Below the pieces are notes generated by a model that saw nothing but the letters and a program-made list of their open reading frames with translations, was not told the origin of the DNA and made no database searches. The position numbers were made by a program, and so were the translations under genes. 64,000 nucleotides of DNA from Sphingobium yanoikuyae. Its GTDB lineage: Bacteria; Pseudomonadota; Alphaproteobacteria; Sphingomonadales; Sphingomonadaceae. The DNA lies in NCBI RefSeq assembly GCF_034424525.1, contig NZ_CP139979.1, forward strand, positions 1,426,001 to 1,490,000, given 5' to 3'. Below are positions 1-8,998 of this stretch, one piece after another. The first letter of the stretch is position 1; each line of letters begins with the position of its first letter.

Positions 1-1209
1 TTCTATGGATTGCAGGGGCGCCCGTTCCAGCTGACGCCGGACCCGCATTTCTATTTCGAGAGCACGACGCATCGCAAGGCGCTGTCCTATCTGGGCTATG
101 GTCTGGCGCAGGGCGAGGGATTCATCGTCATCACCGGCGACATCGGCGCCGGCAAGACGACGCTGGTCGGCCATCTGATGAGCACGATCGATCCGGCGCG
201 CCTGACCGCGACCAAGATCGTGTCGACCCAGGTCGAGGGCGACGACATGCTGCGCCTTGCCGCGCAGAGCTTCGGCCTTGCCACAGACGGCGTCGCCAAG
301 GCGCAGATATTGCGCCAGATCGAGGCCTATCTGCAGGGTCAGGCCCGCGCCGGCCGCCGTTCGCTGCTGATCGTGGACGAGGCGCAGAACCTGCCGGTTT
401 CGGCGATCGAGGAACTGCGCATGCTGTCCAACTTCCAGTTGGGCGGTCAGTCGCTGCTGCAGATATTCCTGCTCGGCCAGCCCGAATTTCGCGACCTTGT
501 CCGCTCGCCCGAGCTGGAGCAGCTGCGCCAGCGCGTGATCGCGACCCATCATCTCGACCCGATGCTGCCGCAGGAGGTCGAACCCTATATCAGCCATCGC
601 CTGACGCTGGTTGGCTGGACCGGCAATCCCTATTTCACCGACGATGCGCTAGACGCCATCTATGCCGCCACCGGCGGCGTGCCGCGCCGCATCAACGCGC
701 TGGTCAGCCGCGTGCTGCTGCTGGGCGCACTGGAGCAACTGACCGAGATTGACGGTCAGGCGGTCCAGGCGGTGATCGAGGATATGGGCGTGGACGAGGA
801 TGTCAGCGCCGAGCCGATCGCGCCGTCCGTGCTGGATAGTGCCGGCGAAACCGCGCCGGAACCGATCGCACCGGCCGAACCGGTCGCCGCTGCCGCCGCG
901 CCGCAGGCGGTTGCCTGGCAGGCGCCGGCGCAGCCCGATCTCGTACCGCCCGCCGTGCATGAGGAGATTGAGGCGCTGCGTGCCGAAATCGCCGCCCTGC
1001 GCGCGATGCAGAACCACGCCTCCTACGCCGCGCCGACGGTCGATCCCGAAGCGCTCAAGGGCTGTTTCGCCCTGATCGAGGAGCGCCTGTCGGGCCTCGA
1101 ATTCCGCGTCGAGGAACAGGATGCGGCGCTGCGCCGCGTGCTGACCCTGCTGGTCGACTGGGTCGAGCGCGACGAACGCGCCGCCGATCCGGAGCGTAAC
1201 GCCGCCTGA
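1..1209 (+). CDS. XrtA-system-associated AAA ATPase (ExeA-like), 5' end cut by window
   Basis: The frame is open from base 1 (F-Y-G-L-Q-G-R-P-F), so the TTG at base 10 is an internal codon and the true start lies a few codons left of the window. The protein is an ExeA-like AAA ATPase of the kind that accompanies exosortase A loci. Walker A (GDIGAGKTT) lies about 50 residues in and Walker B (LLIVDEAQN) about 70 residues later. An Ala/Pro-rich linker and a charged helical tail end the protein. Its role in glycan or PEP-CTERM protein export is inferred from the family and from the downstream XrtA genes. The next gene follows after 32 bases. Confidence 0.9.
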   Translation, partial: FYGLQGRPFQLTPDPHFYFESTTHRKALSYLGYGLAQGEGFIVITGDIGAGKTTLVGHLMSTIDPARLTATKIVSTQVEGDDMLRLAAQSFGLATDGVAKAQILRQIEAYLQGQARAGRRSLLIVDEAQNLPVSAIEELRMLSNFQLGGQSLLQIFLLGQPEFRDLVRSPELEQLRQRVIATHHLDPMLPQEVEPYISHRLTLVGWTGNPYFTDDALDAIYAATGGVPRRINALVSRVLLLGALEQLTEIDGQAVQAVIEDMGVDEDVSAEPIAPSVLDSAGETAPEPIAPAEPVAAAAAPQAVAWQAPAQPDLVPPAVHEEIEALRAEIAALRAMQNHASYAAPTVDPEALKGCFALIEERLSGLEFRVEEQDAALRRVLTLLVDWVERDERAADPERNAA

Positions 1210-1241
1210 TCGCGCCCGCGCGGCAACACCGGGACAAGATC

Positions 1242-2090
1242 ATGATGCACAATGCCCTGTCCGTCGATGTCGAGGACTGGTTCCAGGTCGGCGCCTTCGA
1301 GCGGACGATCGACCGTTCCGACTGGGAGGGGCTGACGCATCGCGTCGAGCGTAACACCGATGCGGTGCTGGACCTGTTCGCGCAGGCTGGCGTTACCGCG
1401 ACCTTCTTCACGTTGGGCTGGGTCGCCGAACGCTATCCCGCTTTGATGCGCCGAATTGCCGAAGCCGGGCATGAAGTCGCCAGCCATGGCTATGACCATG
1501 CCCGCGTCTTCACCTTCACCCCCGAACAGTTTCGCGCCGACCTGCGCAAGGCCCGCGCGATCCTGGAGGATGCGAGCGGACAGAAGGTGTCGGGCTATCG
1601 CGCGCCCAGCTTCTCGATCGACCCGCGCACGCCCTGGGCGCATCCGATCCTGGCTGAGGAAGGCTATGCCTATTCCAGCAGCGTCGCGCCGATCCGGCAT
1701 GACCATTATGGCTGGCCCGACTCGCCGCGCTTCGCCTGGAAGCCGGTGGCCGGATCGGACCTGCTCGAACTGCCGGTGACCACGGCAAAGCTGGGCCAGC
1801 GCACGCTGGCGGCCGGGGGCGGGGGCTTTTTCCGCCTGCTGCCCTATGGCTTTTCGCGCTGGGCGATCCGCCAGGTGAACGGGCAGGCGCAGCGGCCCGC
1901 CATCATCTATTTCCACCCCTGGGAAATCGACCCGGATCAGCCGCGCGTCGCCGGCGCGCCGCTGCGCTCGCGGGTGCGCCATTATACCAATCTTTCGGTT
2001 ATGGCCCGCAAGCTGCGCCGCCTGACCCAGGATTTCGCCTGGACCCGCGTCGATGCACTGATCGCGCAGGAAGCGGCGCGCGCCGCATGA
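1242..2090 (+). CDS. Polysaccharide deacetylase, XrtA-associated (DUF3473 type)
   Basis: A 282-residue NodB-fold deacetylase expected to remove N-acetyl groups from the exopolysaccharide. The motifs are in order: metal-binding Asp in LSVDVEDW near residue 10, the H-x3-H of SHGYDH near residue 84, GYRAPSFS near residue 120, and YFHPWEID near residue 225, which is typical of the DUF3473 C-terminus. Two ATG codons stand side by side (1242 and 1245) and either may start translation. There is no signal peptide, so it probably acts in the cytoplasm or at the membrane face. The last four bases (ATGA) overlap the next start, showing translational coupling. Confidence 0.92.
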   Translation: MMHNALSVDVEDWFQVGAFERTIDRSDWEGLTHRVERNTDAVLDLFAQAGVTATFFTLGWVAERYPALMRRIAEAGHEVASHGYDHARVFTFTPEQFRADLRKARAILEDASGQKVSGYRAPSFSIDPRTPWAHPILAEEGYAYSSSVAPIRHDHYGWPDSPRFAWKPVAGSDLLELPVTTAKLGQRTLAAGGGGFFRLLPYGFSRWAIRQVNGQAQRPAIIYFHPWEIDPDQPRVAGAPLRSRVRHYTNLSVMARKLRRLTQDFAWTRVDALIAQEAARAA

Positions 2091-3157
2091 TCGCGGGCAA
2101 TCGGGCTGATCTGGCGATCACCACGCTGGACCTTGCCGATCCGGCGCAGACGCAGGCGGCCGATGCCTATGTGCTGGCCCATGGCGCCAGCACGCCCTTC
2201 CATCGTCCGGCCTGGCTGATCGCGATTGAGCGGGCGACCGCGAACCGGGCGCTGATGCTCGCGGCGGTCGCGCCCTCGGGCCAGATTTGCGGCCTGCTGC
2301 CGCTCCAGCATGTGCGCAGCCGCCTGTTCGGCCAGGCTCTGGTATCCGCCGCCTTTGCCGTCGATGGTGGCATATTGGCCGATGATCCGGCCGTGATCGC
2401 CGCCCTGGCTGCTGCGGCCCAGAATGAGGCGCGGGCGCGCGGCGATGTGCCGGTCGAACTGCGCGGCGGTGTCGCGCCCGGCCAGGGCTGGCGCGTCTGC
2501 GAGGGCGAGCATGTCGCCTTCGTCCGCCCGCTCGCCACCGATGACGAGGCCGAACTGCTTGCCATTCCGCGCAAGCACCGCGCCGAACTGCGCAAGGCGC
2601 TCGCCAATCCGGCGCTCAGCGTCGATCATGGCTGCTCCCCGGCGCATCTGCGCGACCATTATCGCATCTATGCCGAATGCGTCCGCAACCTCGGCACCCC
2701 GGTCTTCCCCGCGCGCCTCTTCCGGGAGGTGATCGCCGCCTTTGGCGCGGATGCCGACATCAGCATCGTGCGCGATGGCGATCGCCCGGTCTCAGCGGTG
2801 CTCACCCTCTATCATGGCGACCGGGTCATGCCCTTCTGGGGCGGCGGCGGCGCCGATGCGCGCCGGCTGCGGTCCAACGAACTCATGTATTACCGCCTGA
2901 TGGGCCATGGCCGCGCGCGCGGCGCCGGCCTGTTCGACTTTGGCCGGTCCAAGGTCGGCAGCGGCCAGGCCGCCTGGAAGAAAAGCTTCGGCTTCGATCC
3001 GCAGCCGCTCGTCTATTATGACTGGTCGCCCACCGGCCAGTTGCGCGACGTCAGCCCGACCAGTGCAAAATATCAGCGCCGGATCGAATTGTGGAAGAAA
3101 TTGCCGCTGCCGGTCGCCAATCTGCTGGGGCCGATGATCAGTCGGGGTCTTGGCTGA
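2087..3157 (+). CDS. FemAB-like (GNAT-fold) XrtA/PEP-CTERM system protein, copy 1
   Basis: A 356-residue FemAB-family protein with the double GNAT-like fold used for peptidyl or acyl transfer. Family marks are STPFHRPAW near residue 30, the Lys/Arg-rich IPRKHRAELRKAL near residue 165, FDFGRSKVGSGQAAWKK near residue 285 and the tail LWKKLPLPVANLLGP. It starts at the ATG inside ATGA at the end of the deacetylase gene. The next gene is a close paralogue. The acceptor substrate is unknown; aminoacylation or acylation of the glycan or of an exported protein is inference from fold and context. Confidence 0.9.
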   Translation: MIAGNRADLAITTLDLADPAQTQAADAYVLAHGASTPFHRPAWLIAIERATANRALMLAAVAPSGQICGLLPLQHVRSRLFGQALVSAAFAVDGGILADDPAVIAALAAAAQNEARARGDVPVELRGGVAPGQGWRVCEGEHVAFVRPLATDDEAELLAIPRKHRAELRKALANPALSVDHGCSPAHLRDHYRIYAECVRNLGTPVFPARLFREVIAAFGADADISIVRDGDRPVSAVLTLYHGDRVMPFWGGGGADARRLRSNELMYYRLMGHGRARGAGLFDFGRSKVGSGQAAWKKSFGFDPQPLVYYDWSPTGQLRDVSPTSAKYQRRIELWKKLPLPVANLLGPMISRGLG

Positions 3158-3217
3158 TTACCATATATTCAGCCCTTTGGGCCTATGTTGGTGCCAGGGT
3201 ACTGAGGGAATGAGCAG

Positions 3218-4291
3218 ATGAATGCGATTGTCGATCTGAGCGTCATCGTCGGAGAGGCGCGCCTGTCCGATCCGGCTGTCGTGGCGGAAATCGATGCCTG
3301 GGTCTGCGCCCAGCCGGGCTCGACGCCCTTTCATCGACCAGCCTGGATCATGGGTGTGGAGGCCGGCACCGGCCAGAAGGCGATCATGCTGGTCGCCCGC
3401 ACGCCCGCGGGCGAGATCAACGGCGTGCTGCCGCTGACCCATATCCGTTCGGCCCTGTTCGGCAAGGCGCTCGTCGGCAGCGGTTTCGCGGTCGATGGCG
3501 GCATCCTCGCAACCCATCGCAAGGCGATCGCCAAGCTGGCCGATGCCGCCTGGTATCAGGCGGAAAGGCTGGGCTGCGACACGCTGGAACTGCGCGGCGG
3601 CGAAGCGCCCGGTGGCGCCTCATGGCAGAACAAGGCCGACGCCTATCTCGGTTTCTCCCGCGCGCTTGCCGCCGATGACGAGGCGGAACTGAAGGCCGTG
3701 CCCAAGCGCCACCGCGCGGAAATCCGCAAGGGCCTCGGTAACGACCTCCAGTTCGAGACCGGCCGCGACCAGCGGCTGCGCGACATCCATTATCGCCTCT
3801 ATTGCCAGAGCGTCCATAATCTCGGCACGCCGGTCTTCCCGCGCGCGCTGTTCGATGCCATCCTCGACCGGTTCGGGGCGGATGCGGACATCGCCATGGT
3901 ATCGAAGGACGGCAAGCCCCTGTCGGCGGTCATCAGCCTCTATCATGGCGGCGCCTGCATGCCCTATTGGCATGGCGCCGGGCTGGAGGCGCGGGCGATG
4001 CGCTCCAACGAAGTCCTCTATTTCACCCTGATGCGTCAGGCCCGCGAGCGCGGCCTCACCCATTTCGACTTCGGCCGGTCGAAAGTCGGCACCGGCCCCG
4101 CGGCCTGGAAGAAGACCTGGGGTTTCGAGGGCGATCCGCTCGGCTATCATCTACGCACCGCGCCGGGCAAGGAGACGCGCGACGTCAATCCGCTCTCGCC
4201 GCAATATCGGCGCAAGGTGGAATTGTGGAAGAAGCTGCCGCTGCCCGTCGCGAACCTGATCGGTCCGCATATCGCGCGGGGCCTTGGATGA
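3218..4291 (+). CDS. FemAB-like (GNAT-fold) XrtA/PEP-CTERM system protein, copy 2
   Basis: A 357-residue paralogue of the gene just upstream. Shared stretches are STPFHRPAWI near residue 34, NLGTPVFP near residue 205, RSNE near residue 265, FDFGRSKVGTGPAAWKK near residue 285 and the tail LWKKLPLPVANLIGP. A 60-base gap separates the copies, the longest gap in the first 7 kb, and it contains an AT-rich TTACCATATATT stretch that could carry a promoter. The N-terminal thirds differ more than the C-terminal thirds, so the two copies may act on different acceptors. The stop overlaps the next start as ATGA. Confidence 0.9.
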   Translation: MNAIVDLSVIVGEARLSDPAVVAEIDAWVCAQPGSTPFHRPAWIMGVEAGTGQKAIMLVARTPAGEINGVLPLTHIRSALFGKALVGSGFAVDGGILATHRKAIAKLADAAWYQAERLGCDTLELRGGEAPGGASWQNKADAYLGFSRALAADDEAELKAVPKRHRAEIRKGLGNDLQFETGRDQRLRDIHYRLYCQSVHNLGTPVFPRALFDAILDRFGADADIAMVSKDGKPLSAVISLYHGGACMPYWHGAGLEARAMRSNEVLYFTLMRQARERGLTHFDFGRSKVGTGPAAWKKTWGFEGDPLGYHLRTAPGKETRDVNPLSPQYRRKVELWKKLPLPVANLIGPHIARGLG

Positions 4292-5517
4292 CGGGCGAGC
4301 TTCTTTTCCTCTGCCATCGTATTCCGTTCCCGCCCGACCGGGGCGACAAGATCCGGTCCTATCATCTGCTTCAGCGGCTGGCGCAGATGGCGCCGGTCCA
4401 TGTCGGCTGCTTTGCCGATGATGATCGCGACATGGGCTTTGCCCCGGACATGGCGCAACTGACGGCCAGCCAGTGCGTGCTGATGCGCGACCGTTCGCGC
4501 ATCGTTGCCGGCCTGACCGGCCTGGCGCGCGGCCAGTCGCTGCTGGTGTCGCTGTTCGATCATCCGGGCCTGCATCGCTGGGTCGCGCAGGTCATGGCCG
4601 AACGGCCGATCCGCGCCGTGATTGCCTATTCGGCGCAGATGGCGCATTTCGTGCCCATGCTGCCGGCGGGGGTGCGGTTCCTGATGGATTTCGTCGATTT
4701 CGATTCGGCCAAATATGCCGCTTATGGCGCACAGGGTTCCGGTCCGATGGGCTGGATCAACCGGCGCGAGGGCCGCGTGCTGCTCGATTTCGAGCGGCAG
4801 GTCGCGGCCCGCGCCGATATCTGCAGCTTCGTCAGCGAGGCCGAAGCGGCCTTGTTTCGCGATGCCTGCGGCCTTGGCGCCGACCGGATCGTCGCGCTCG
4901 AAAATGGCGTGGCGCTCGACTATTTCGACCCCGCGGCCGATTTCCCGGCCGTCGATAAGGGCGCAGGGCCGCTGATCGTCTTCACCGGCCAGATGGACTA
5001 TCGCCCCAATGTCGAGGCGGTCGAGAGTTTCGCGCGCCAGACGCTGCCCGCCATTCAGGCCGCGCGCCCCGACGCGCGCTTCGCCATTGTCGGCCGCAAC
5101 CCGTCGAAGCCGGTGCAGGCGCTCGCCGATCTCCCCGGCGTCATCGTTACCGGCGGCGTGCCCGATGTGCGCGGCTGGCTGGCCGCTGCCGATCTGGTGG
5201 TCGCGCCGCTACGCATCGCACGGGGTATCCAGAACAAGGTGCTGGAAGCGATGGCGATGGCCCGTCCGGTCGTCGCCTCGCCTCAGGCCGCCGAAGGCAT
5301 TGATGCGGTCGATGGCCGCGATTTCCTGATCGCCGCCGATCCGGCGGCCGAAGCCCGGACGATCCTGTCGCTGCTCGCGGATCCGGCGCGAGGGACACAG
5401 CTCGGCCTCGCCGCCCGCCGCCGTGTCGAGGACCGCTATCGCTGGTCGGCGACGCTCGGCGGTCTGCCCAACCTGCTGCTCGGCGCGCCGGGCAAGGCCG
5501 ACCCGCAGGCCGCATGA
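4288..5517 (+). CDS. Glycosyltransferase, TIGR03087 family (XrtA-associated)
   Basis: A GT4-type (GT-B fold) glycosyltransferase of 409 residues. The start is the ATG at 4288, overlapping the FemAB stop; the frame is open further upstream but that part is antisense-like noise inside the FemAB gene. The N-terminus LLFLCHRIPFPPDRGDKIRSY is the family signature. The nucleotide-sugar half holds IVFTGQMDYRPNVEAV near residue 232 and APLRIARGIQNKVLEAMAMARPVV near residue 310. It acts at the cytoplasmic face on the growing lipid-linked glycan; the sugar is not predictable. ATGA overlap with xrtA. Confidence 0.93.
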   Translation: MTGELLFLCHRIPFPPDRGDKIRSYHLLQRLAQMAPVHVGCFADDDRDMGFAPDMAQLTASQCVLMRDRSRIVAGLTGLARGQSLLVSLFDHPGLHRWVAQVMAERPIRAVIAYSAQMAHFVPMLPAGVRFLMDFVDFDSAKYAAYGAQGSGPMGWINRREGRVLLDFERQVAARADICSFVSEAEAALFRDACGLGADRIVALENGVALDYFDPAADFPAVDKGAGPLIVFTGQMDYRPNVEAVESFARQTLPAIQAARPDARFAIVGRNPSKPVQALADLPGVIVTGGVPDVRGWLAAADLVVAPLRIARGIQNKVLEAMAMARPVVASPQAAEGIDAVDGRDFLIAADPAAEARTILSLLADPARGTQLGLAARRRVEDRYRWSATLGGLPNLLLGAPGKADPQAA

Positions 5518-7049
5518 CCGATCGCGCCCGTTCCCTTGCCGACATGCCGCGCATGGGCCTTGCCGGCTGGCGTGGTCATCTGACCGCGCTCAGCGTGGTG
5601 GCCGCGGCCATCCTGACGCTCTTCTTCGACGATCTCTATTCGATGGTCTCGATCTGGTGGAACGCCTCCACCTTCGGCCATTGCCTCTTCATCCCGATCC
5701 TCATCGCCTGGCTGGTGCAGCAGCGTCTGCCCGGCCTGCGTCAACTGGAGCCGGTCGCCTGGCCGCCGGGCCTGATCTGGCTGGGCCTTGGCGCCTTTGC
5801 CTGGCTGCTCGGCGCGGCGGCGGGCGTCGCAATGGTCCGCCATGGTGCGCTGGTCATGATGCTCCAGGGCGCGGTGATCGCACTGCTCGGGCCGATGGTG
5901 GCGCGCGCCTTGCTCTTCCCGCTCTTCTACGCCTTCTTCATGGTCCCCTTCGGTGAGGAGATCGTGCCGCATCTCCAGCTGGTGACGGCGCATCTCTCGA
6001 TGATGTTCCTGACGCTGGCCGGCGTGCCCGCCCATATGGAGGGCATCTTCATCACCACCCCGACCGGCTATTTCGAGGTGGCAGAGGCCTGTTCGGGCGC
6101 CAAGTTCCTGATCGCCATGACCGCCTATGGCGCGCTGGTCTGCAATGTCTGCTTCCAGAGCTGGCCGCGCCGCATCCTGTTCATGGCCGGGGCGCTCACC
6201 TTGTCGGTGCTGGCCAATGGCGTGCGCGCCTTCGCCACCATATTGGTCGCCCATCTGACCACGGTCGATGCCGCCGTCGGTTTCGACCATGTCGTCTATG
6301 GCTGGGTTTTCTTCGCGATCATCATGATCATCGTGATGGCGACGGCCTGGCCGTTCTTCGATCGCAAGCCCGGCGACCCCTGGTTCGATCCCGTGCCGCT
6401 GCAGCGTCCCGTCCGGCGGCAGGCGCCCGCCGGCATGATGGCGGCCATCGCGCTTGGCGTCATCGTTGCCGCGCCGCTCTGGCTGGCGGCCACCGCCGCC
6501 ACTGCCCGTCCGCTGCCGTCGCGCATCGATCTGCCGACGGTGCCGGGCTGGACCCGCACCAGTGCCGCCCAGACCTATCCCTGGAAACCACGCTTCGACG
6601 GCGCCGATCATTTCATCTCGGGCCGCTATGCCAATGCGCAGGGACAGGTCGTGGACCTCGTCGTCGCCGCCTTTGACCGGCAGGAGGACAAGCGCGAACT
6701 CGTTGGTTTCGGCCAGGGCGCGGTCGACCCCGACAAGGAATGGACCTGGTCCTCACCCGCACCGGCGCCCGCCGACGCACGCGGCGAGCAGATCACCGGT
6801 CCCGGCCCGCTCGTCCGCCATGTTGTCAGCTTCTATGTGGTGGGGCAGGGCGCACCGACCGGCAGCAAGCCGGAGGTGAAGATCCAGACCATGCTCGCCC
6901 GGCTGCTCGGCCGCGATCCGCGCTCGGTCGCGATCCTCGTTTCCGCCGAAGAACATCCCGGCCATCCCTCCGATGCGGCAATCGCCGCCTTCCTGCGCGA
7001 TCTGGGCAATGTGAAGGAATTGGCTGACCGCAGCGCGGGCATAGGCTAG
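5514..7049 (+). CDS. xrtA: Exosortase A fused to EpsI domain
   Basis: A 511-residue inner-membrane cysteine transpeptidase. The first ~300 residues hold about eight membrane segments with the catalytic set Cys193 (EACSGAKF), Arg238 (ANGVRAF) and His259 (GFDHVVYG). Residues ~310-511 form the soluble EpsI domain (DLPTVPGW near 344, GGR-like region, IQTMLARLLGRDP near 465). The family cleaves C-terminal PEP-CTERM tags and links the protein to an exopolysaccharide-derived lipid. The fused EpsI half is normal for XrtA. No PEP-CTERM substrate was found in the window. Ten bases separate it from the amidotransferase gene. Confidence 0.95.
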   Translation: MTDRARSLADMPRMGLAGWRGHLTALSVVAAAILTLFFDDLYSMVSIWWNASTFGHCLFIPILIAWLVQQRLPGLRQLEPVAWPPGLIWLGLGAFAWLLGAAAGVAMVRHGALVMMLQGAVIALLGPMVARALLFPLFYAFFMVPFGEEIVPHLQLVTAHLSMMFLTLAGVPAHMEGIFITTPTGYFEVAEACSGAKFLIAMTAYGALVCNVCFQSWPRRILFMAGALTLSVLANGVRAFATILVAHLTTVDAAVGFDHVVYGWVFFAIIMIIVMATAWPFFDRKPGDPWFDPVPLQRPVRRQAPAGMMAAIALGVIVAAPLWLAATAATARPLPSRIDLPTVPGWTRTSAAQTYPWKPRFDGADHFISGRYANAQGQVVDLVVAAFDRQEDKRELVGFGQGAVDPDKEWTWSSPAPAPADARGEQITGPGPLVRHVVSFYVVGQGAPTGSKPEVKIQTMLARLLGRDPRSVAILVSAEEHPGHPSDAAIAAFLRDLGNVKELADRSAGIG

Positions 7050-7059
7050 GACCGTAACA

Positions 7060-8955
7060 ATGTGCGGAATTGCGGGCATCTTCCATCTCGAAACGGCCAA
7101 GCCGGTCGATCCTGCGCGGGTGCGCGCCATGCTGGACGTGATGCCGCATCGCGGCCCGGACGGCAGCGGCATCTGGACCGCGCCGGGCGTGGGCCTTGGC
7201 CATCTGCGCCTGTCGATCATCGATCTTGGCGGCGGCGGCCAGCCGATGCTGACCGAGGATGAAAGCCTGGTCGTCACCTTCAACGGGGAAATCTACAATT
7301 TCGCCGAGGTCCGCGCCGAACTGGAGGCGAAGGGCCATGTCTTTCGTACCGACAGCGATACCGAAGTCATCCTGCACGGCTATCGCCAGTGGGGCGAGGA
7401 ATGCGTCAATCGCTTCAACGGCATGTTCGCCTTCGCCCTGTTCGACGCGCGCGCCCAGTCGCTCTGGCTGGTGCGCGACCGGCTGGGGGTGAAGCCGCTC
7501 CATTATGCCCTGTTGTCGGACGGCAGCCTGATCTTCGGATCGGAATTGAAGAGCCTGCTCGCGCACCCCTTGCTCCGCCGTGCGCCGGACCTGAGCGCGG
7601 TCGAGGATTATCTCGCCTATGGCTATGTCCCCGACGATGCCTGCATGGTCGCGGGCGTGCGCAAGCTGGGTGCGGGCGAGACATTGCGGCTGGTGCGCGG
7701 CCGTCCGCTGCCCCATCCGCAGCGTTACTGGGACATCAGCTTTGCCGATCGCAGCAAGGCCAGGCCCGAGGCGCTGGAGGAGGAACTGGTCGCGCTGATG
7801 CGTCAGGCGGTGCGCTCGCGCATGGTGTCCGACGTGCCGCTCGGCGCCTTCCTGTCCGGCGGCGTCGACAGCAGCAGCGTCGTTGCCTTGATGGCGGAGG
7901 CGTCGAACCAGGCGGTCAAGACCTGCACGATCGGCTTCGACGTCGCCAGCCTGGACGAGACCGCCTATGCCGACCGGATCGCGCGGCGCTTCGCCACCGA
8001 TCACCGTACGCGCATCGTATCACCCGATGATTATGGGTTGGCCGACACGCTGGCCTTCCATTTCGACGAACCCTTTGCCGATGCCTCCGCGCTGCCCACC
8101 TACCGGGTCTGCGAACTGGCGCGCGAACAGGTGACGGTGGCCCTGTCCGGCGATGGCGCGGACGAGGCGTTTGCCGGCTATCGCCGCCACCGTTTCCAGA
8201 TGCAGGGGGAAAGGCTGCGCGGCCTGATCCCCGCTTCGGTGCGCGAACCCTTGTTCGGGACGCTCGGCCGCTATTATCCCAAGGCCGACTGGGCGCCACG
8301 CCCGCTGCGCGCCAAATCGACCTTCCTCGAACTGGCCGGCGATGGTGGCGAGGCCTATGCTGCCTCGGTCGGGGTTACGCCCCATGCGCTGCGTCAGCGT
8401 CTCTTCAGCCAGGACATGAAGAGCCGGCTGGGCGCCTATCGCGCCGAGGATCGCTATATCAAGGCGATGGCCAATGCCCCGGCGCGCGATCCACTTGATC
8501 GCGCCCAATATGCCGATATCCGCATATGGCTGCCCGGCGACATCCTGACCAAGAGCGACCGGATGAGCATGGCCGTCAGCCTGGAGGCGCGCGAACCGCT
8601 GCTCGACCATCGGCTGGTCGAATTTGCCGCCCGCCTGCCAGTCGCCCAGCGCATTCGCGGCAATAGCGGCAAATATCTCATGAAGAAGGCGATGGAGCCC
8701 TTCCTGCCGCAGGATATTCTCTACCGCCCGAAAATGGGCTTCGTGACTCCGATCAGCGCCTGGTTCCGCGGCGCGCTGGCGGGCGAGGCGACGGCGGTCG
8801 CCGGCGGCTCGGCGCTGGCCCGCACCGGCTGGTTCGACACGAAGATGCTGGCCAAGGTCGCGGCCGACCACAAGGCCGGCGTGGCCGACCATGGCCGGCT
8901 GCTATGGCAAATGGTGATGCTCGACAAGGCGCTCGGCCGGCTGTTCGGCGCGTGA
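7060..8955 (+). CDS. XrtA-associated amidotransferase (asparagine-synthase type)
   Basis: A 631-residue class II glutamine amidotransferase/asparagine-synthetase homologue. Cys2 (MCGIAGIF) is the glutaminase nucleophile, followed by MPHRGPDGSG. The synthetase half has the ATP-binding PP-loop FLSGGVDSSSV near residue 265 and LSGDGADEAFAGY near residue 365. In exosortase loci this branch (amidotransferase 1, exosortase A system-associated) is thought to amidate a sugar carboxylate or similar group; that substrate is inference. The length matches AsnB-type enzymes, and the locus context rather than the sequence separates it from housekeeping AsnB. Confidence 0.92.
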   Translation: MCGIAGIFHLETAKPVDPARVRAMLDVMPHRGPDGSGIWTAPGVGLGHLRLSIIDLGGGGQPMLTEDESLVVTFNGEIYNFAEVRAELEAKGHVFRTDSDTEVILHGYRQWGEECVNRFNGMFAFALFDARAQSLWLVRDRLGVKPLHYALLSDGSLIFGSELKSLLAHPLLRRAPDLSAVEDYLAYGYVPDDACMVAGVRKLGAGETLRLVRGRPLPHPQRYWDISFADRSKARPEALEEELVALMRQAVRSRMVSDVPLGAFLSGGVDSSSVVALMAEASNQAVKTCTIGFDVASLDETAYADRIARRFATDHRTRIVSPDDYGLADTLAFHFDEPFADASALPTYRVCELAREQVTVALSGDGADEAFAGYRRHRFQMQGERLRGLIPASVREPLFGTLGRYYPKADWAPRPLRAKSTFLELAGDGGEAYAASVGVTPHALRQRLFSQDMKSRLGAYRAEDRYIKAMANAPARDPLDRAQYADIRIWLPGDILTKSDRMSMAVSLEAREPLLDHRLVEFAARLPVAQRIRGNSGKYLMKKAMEPFLPQDILYRPKMGFVTPISAWFRGALAGEATAVAGGSALARTGWFDTKMLAKVAADHKAGVADHGRLLWQMVMLDKALGRLFGA

Positions 8956-8998
8956 TCCCCTTGCAACCGGCCCCGCCCGGTGCCAACGGGACAGCATA

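Noticed and set aside
10..12. TTG as start of the first gene
   Set aside because: The family N-terminus continues in frame to base 1 (F-Y-G-L), so this is an internal Leu codon.
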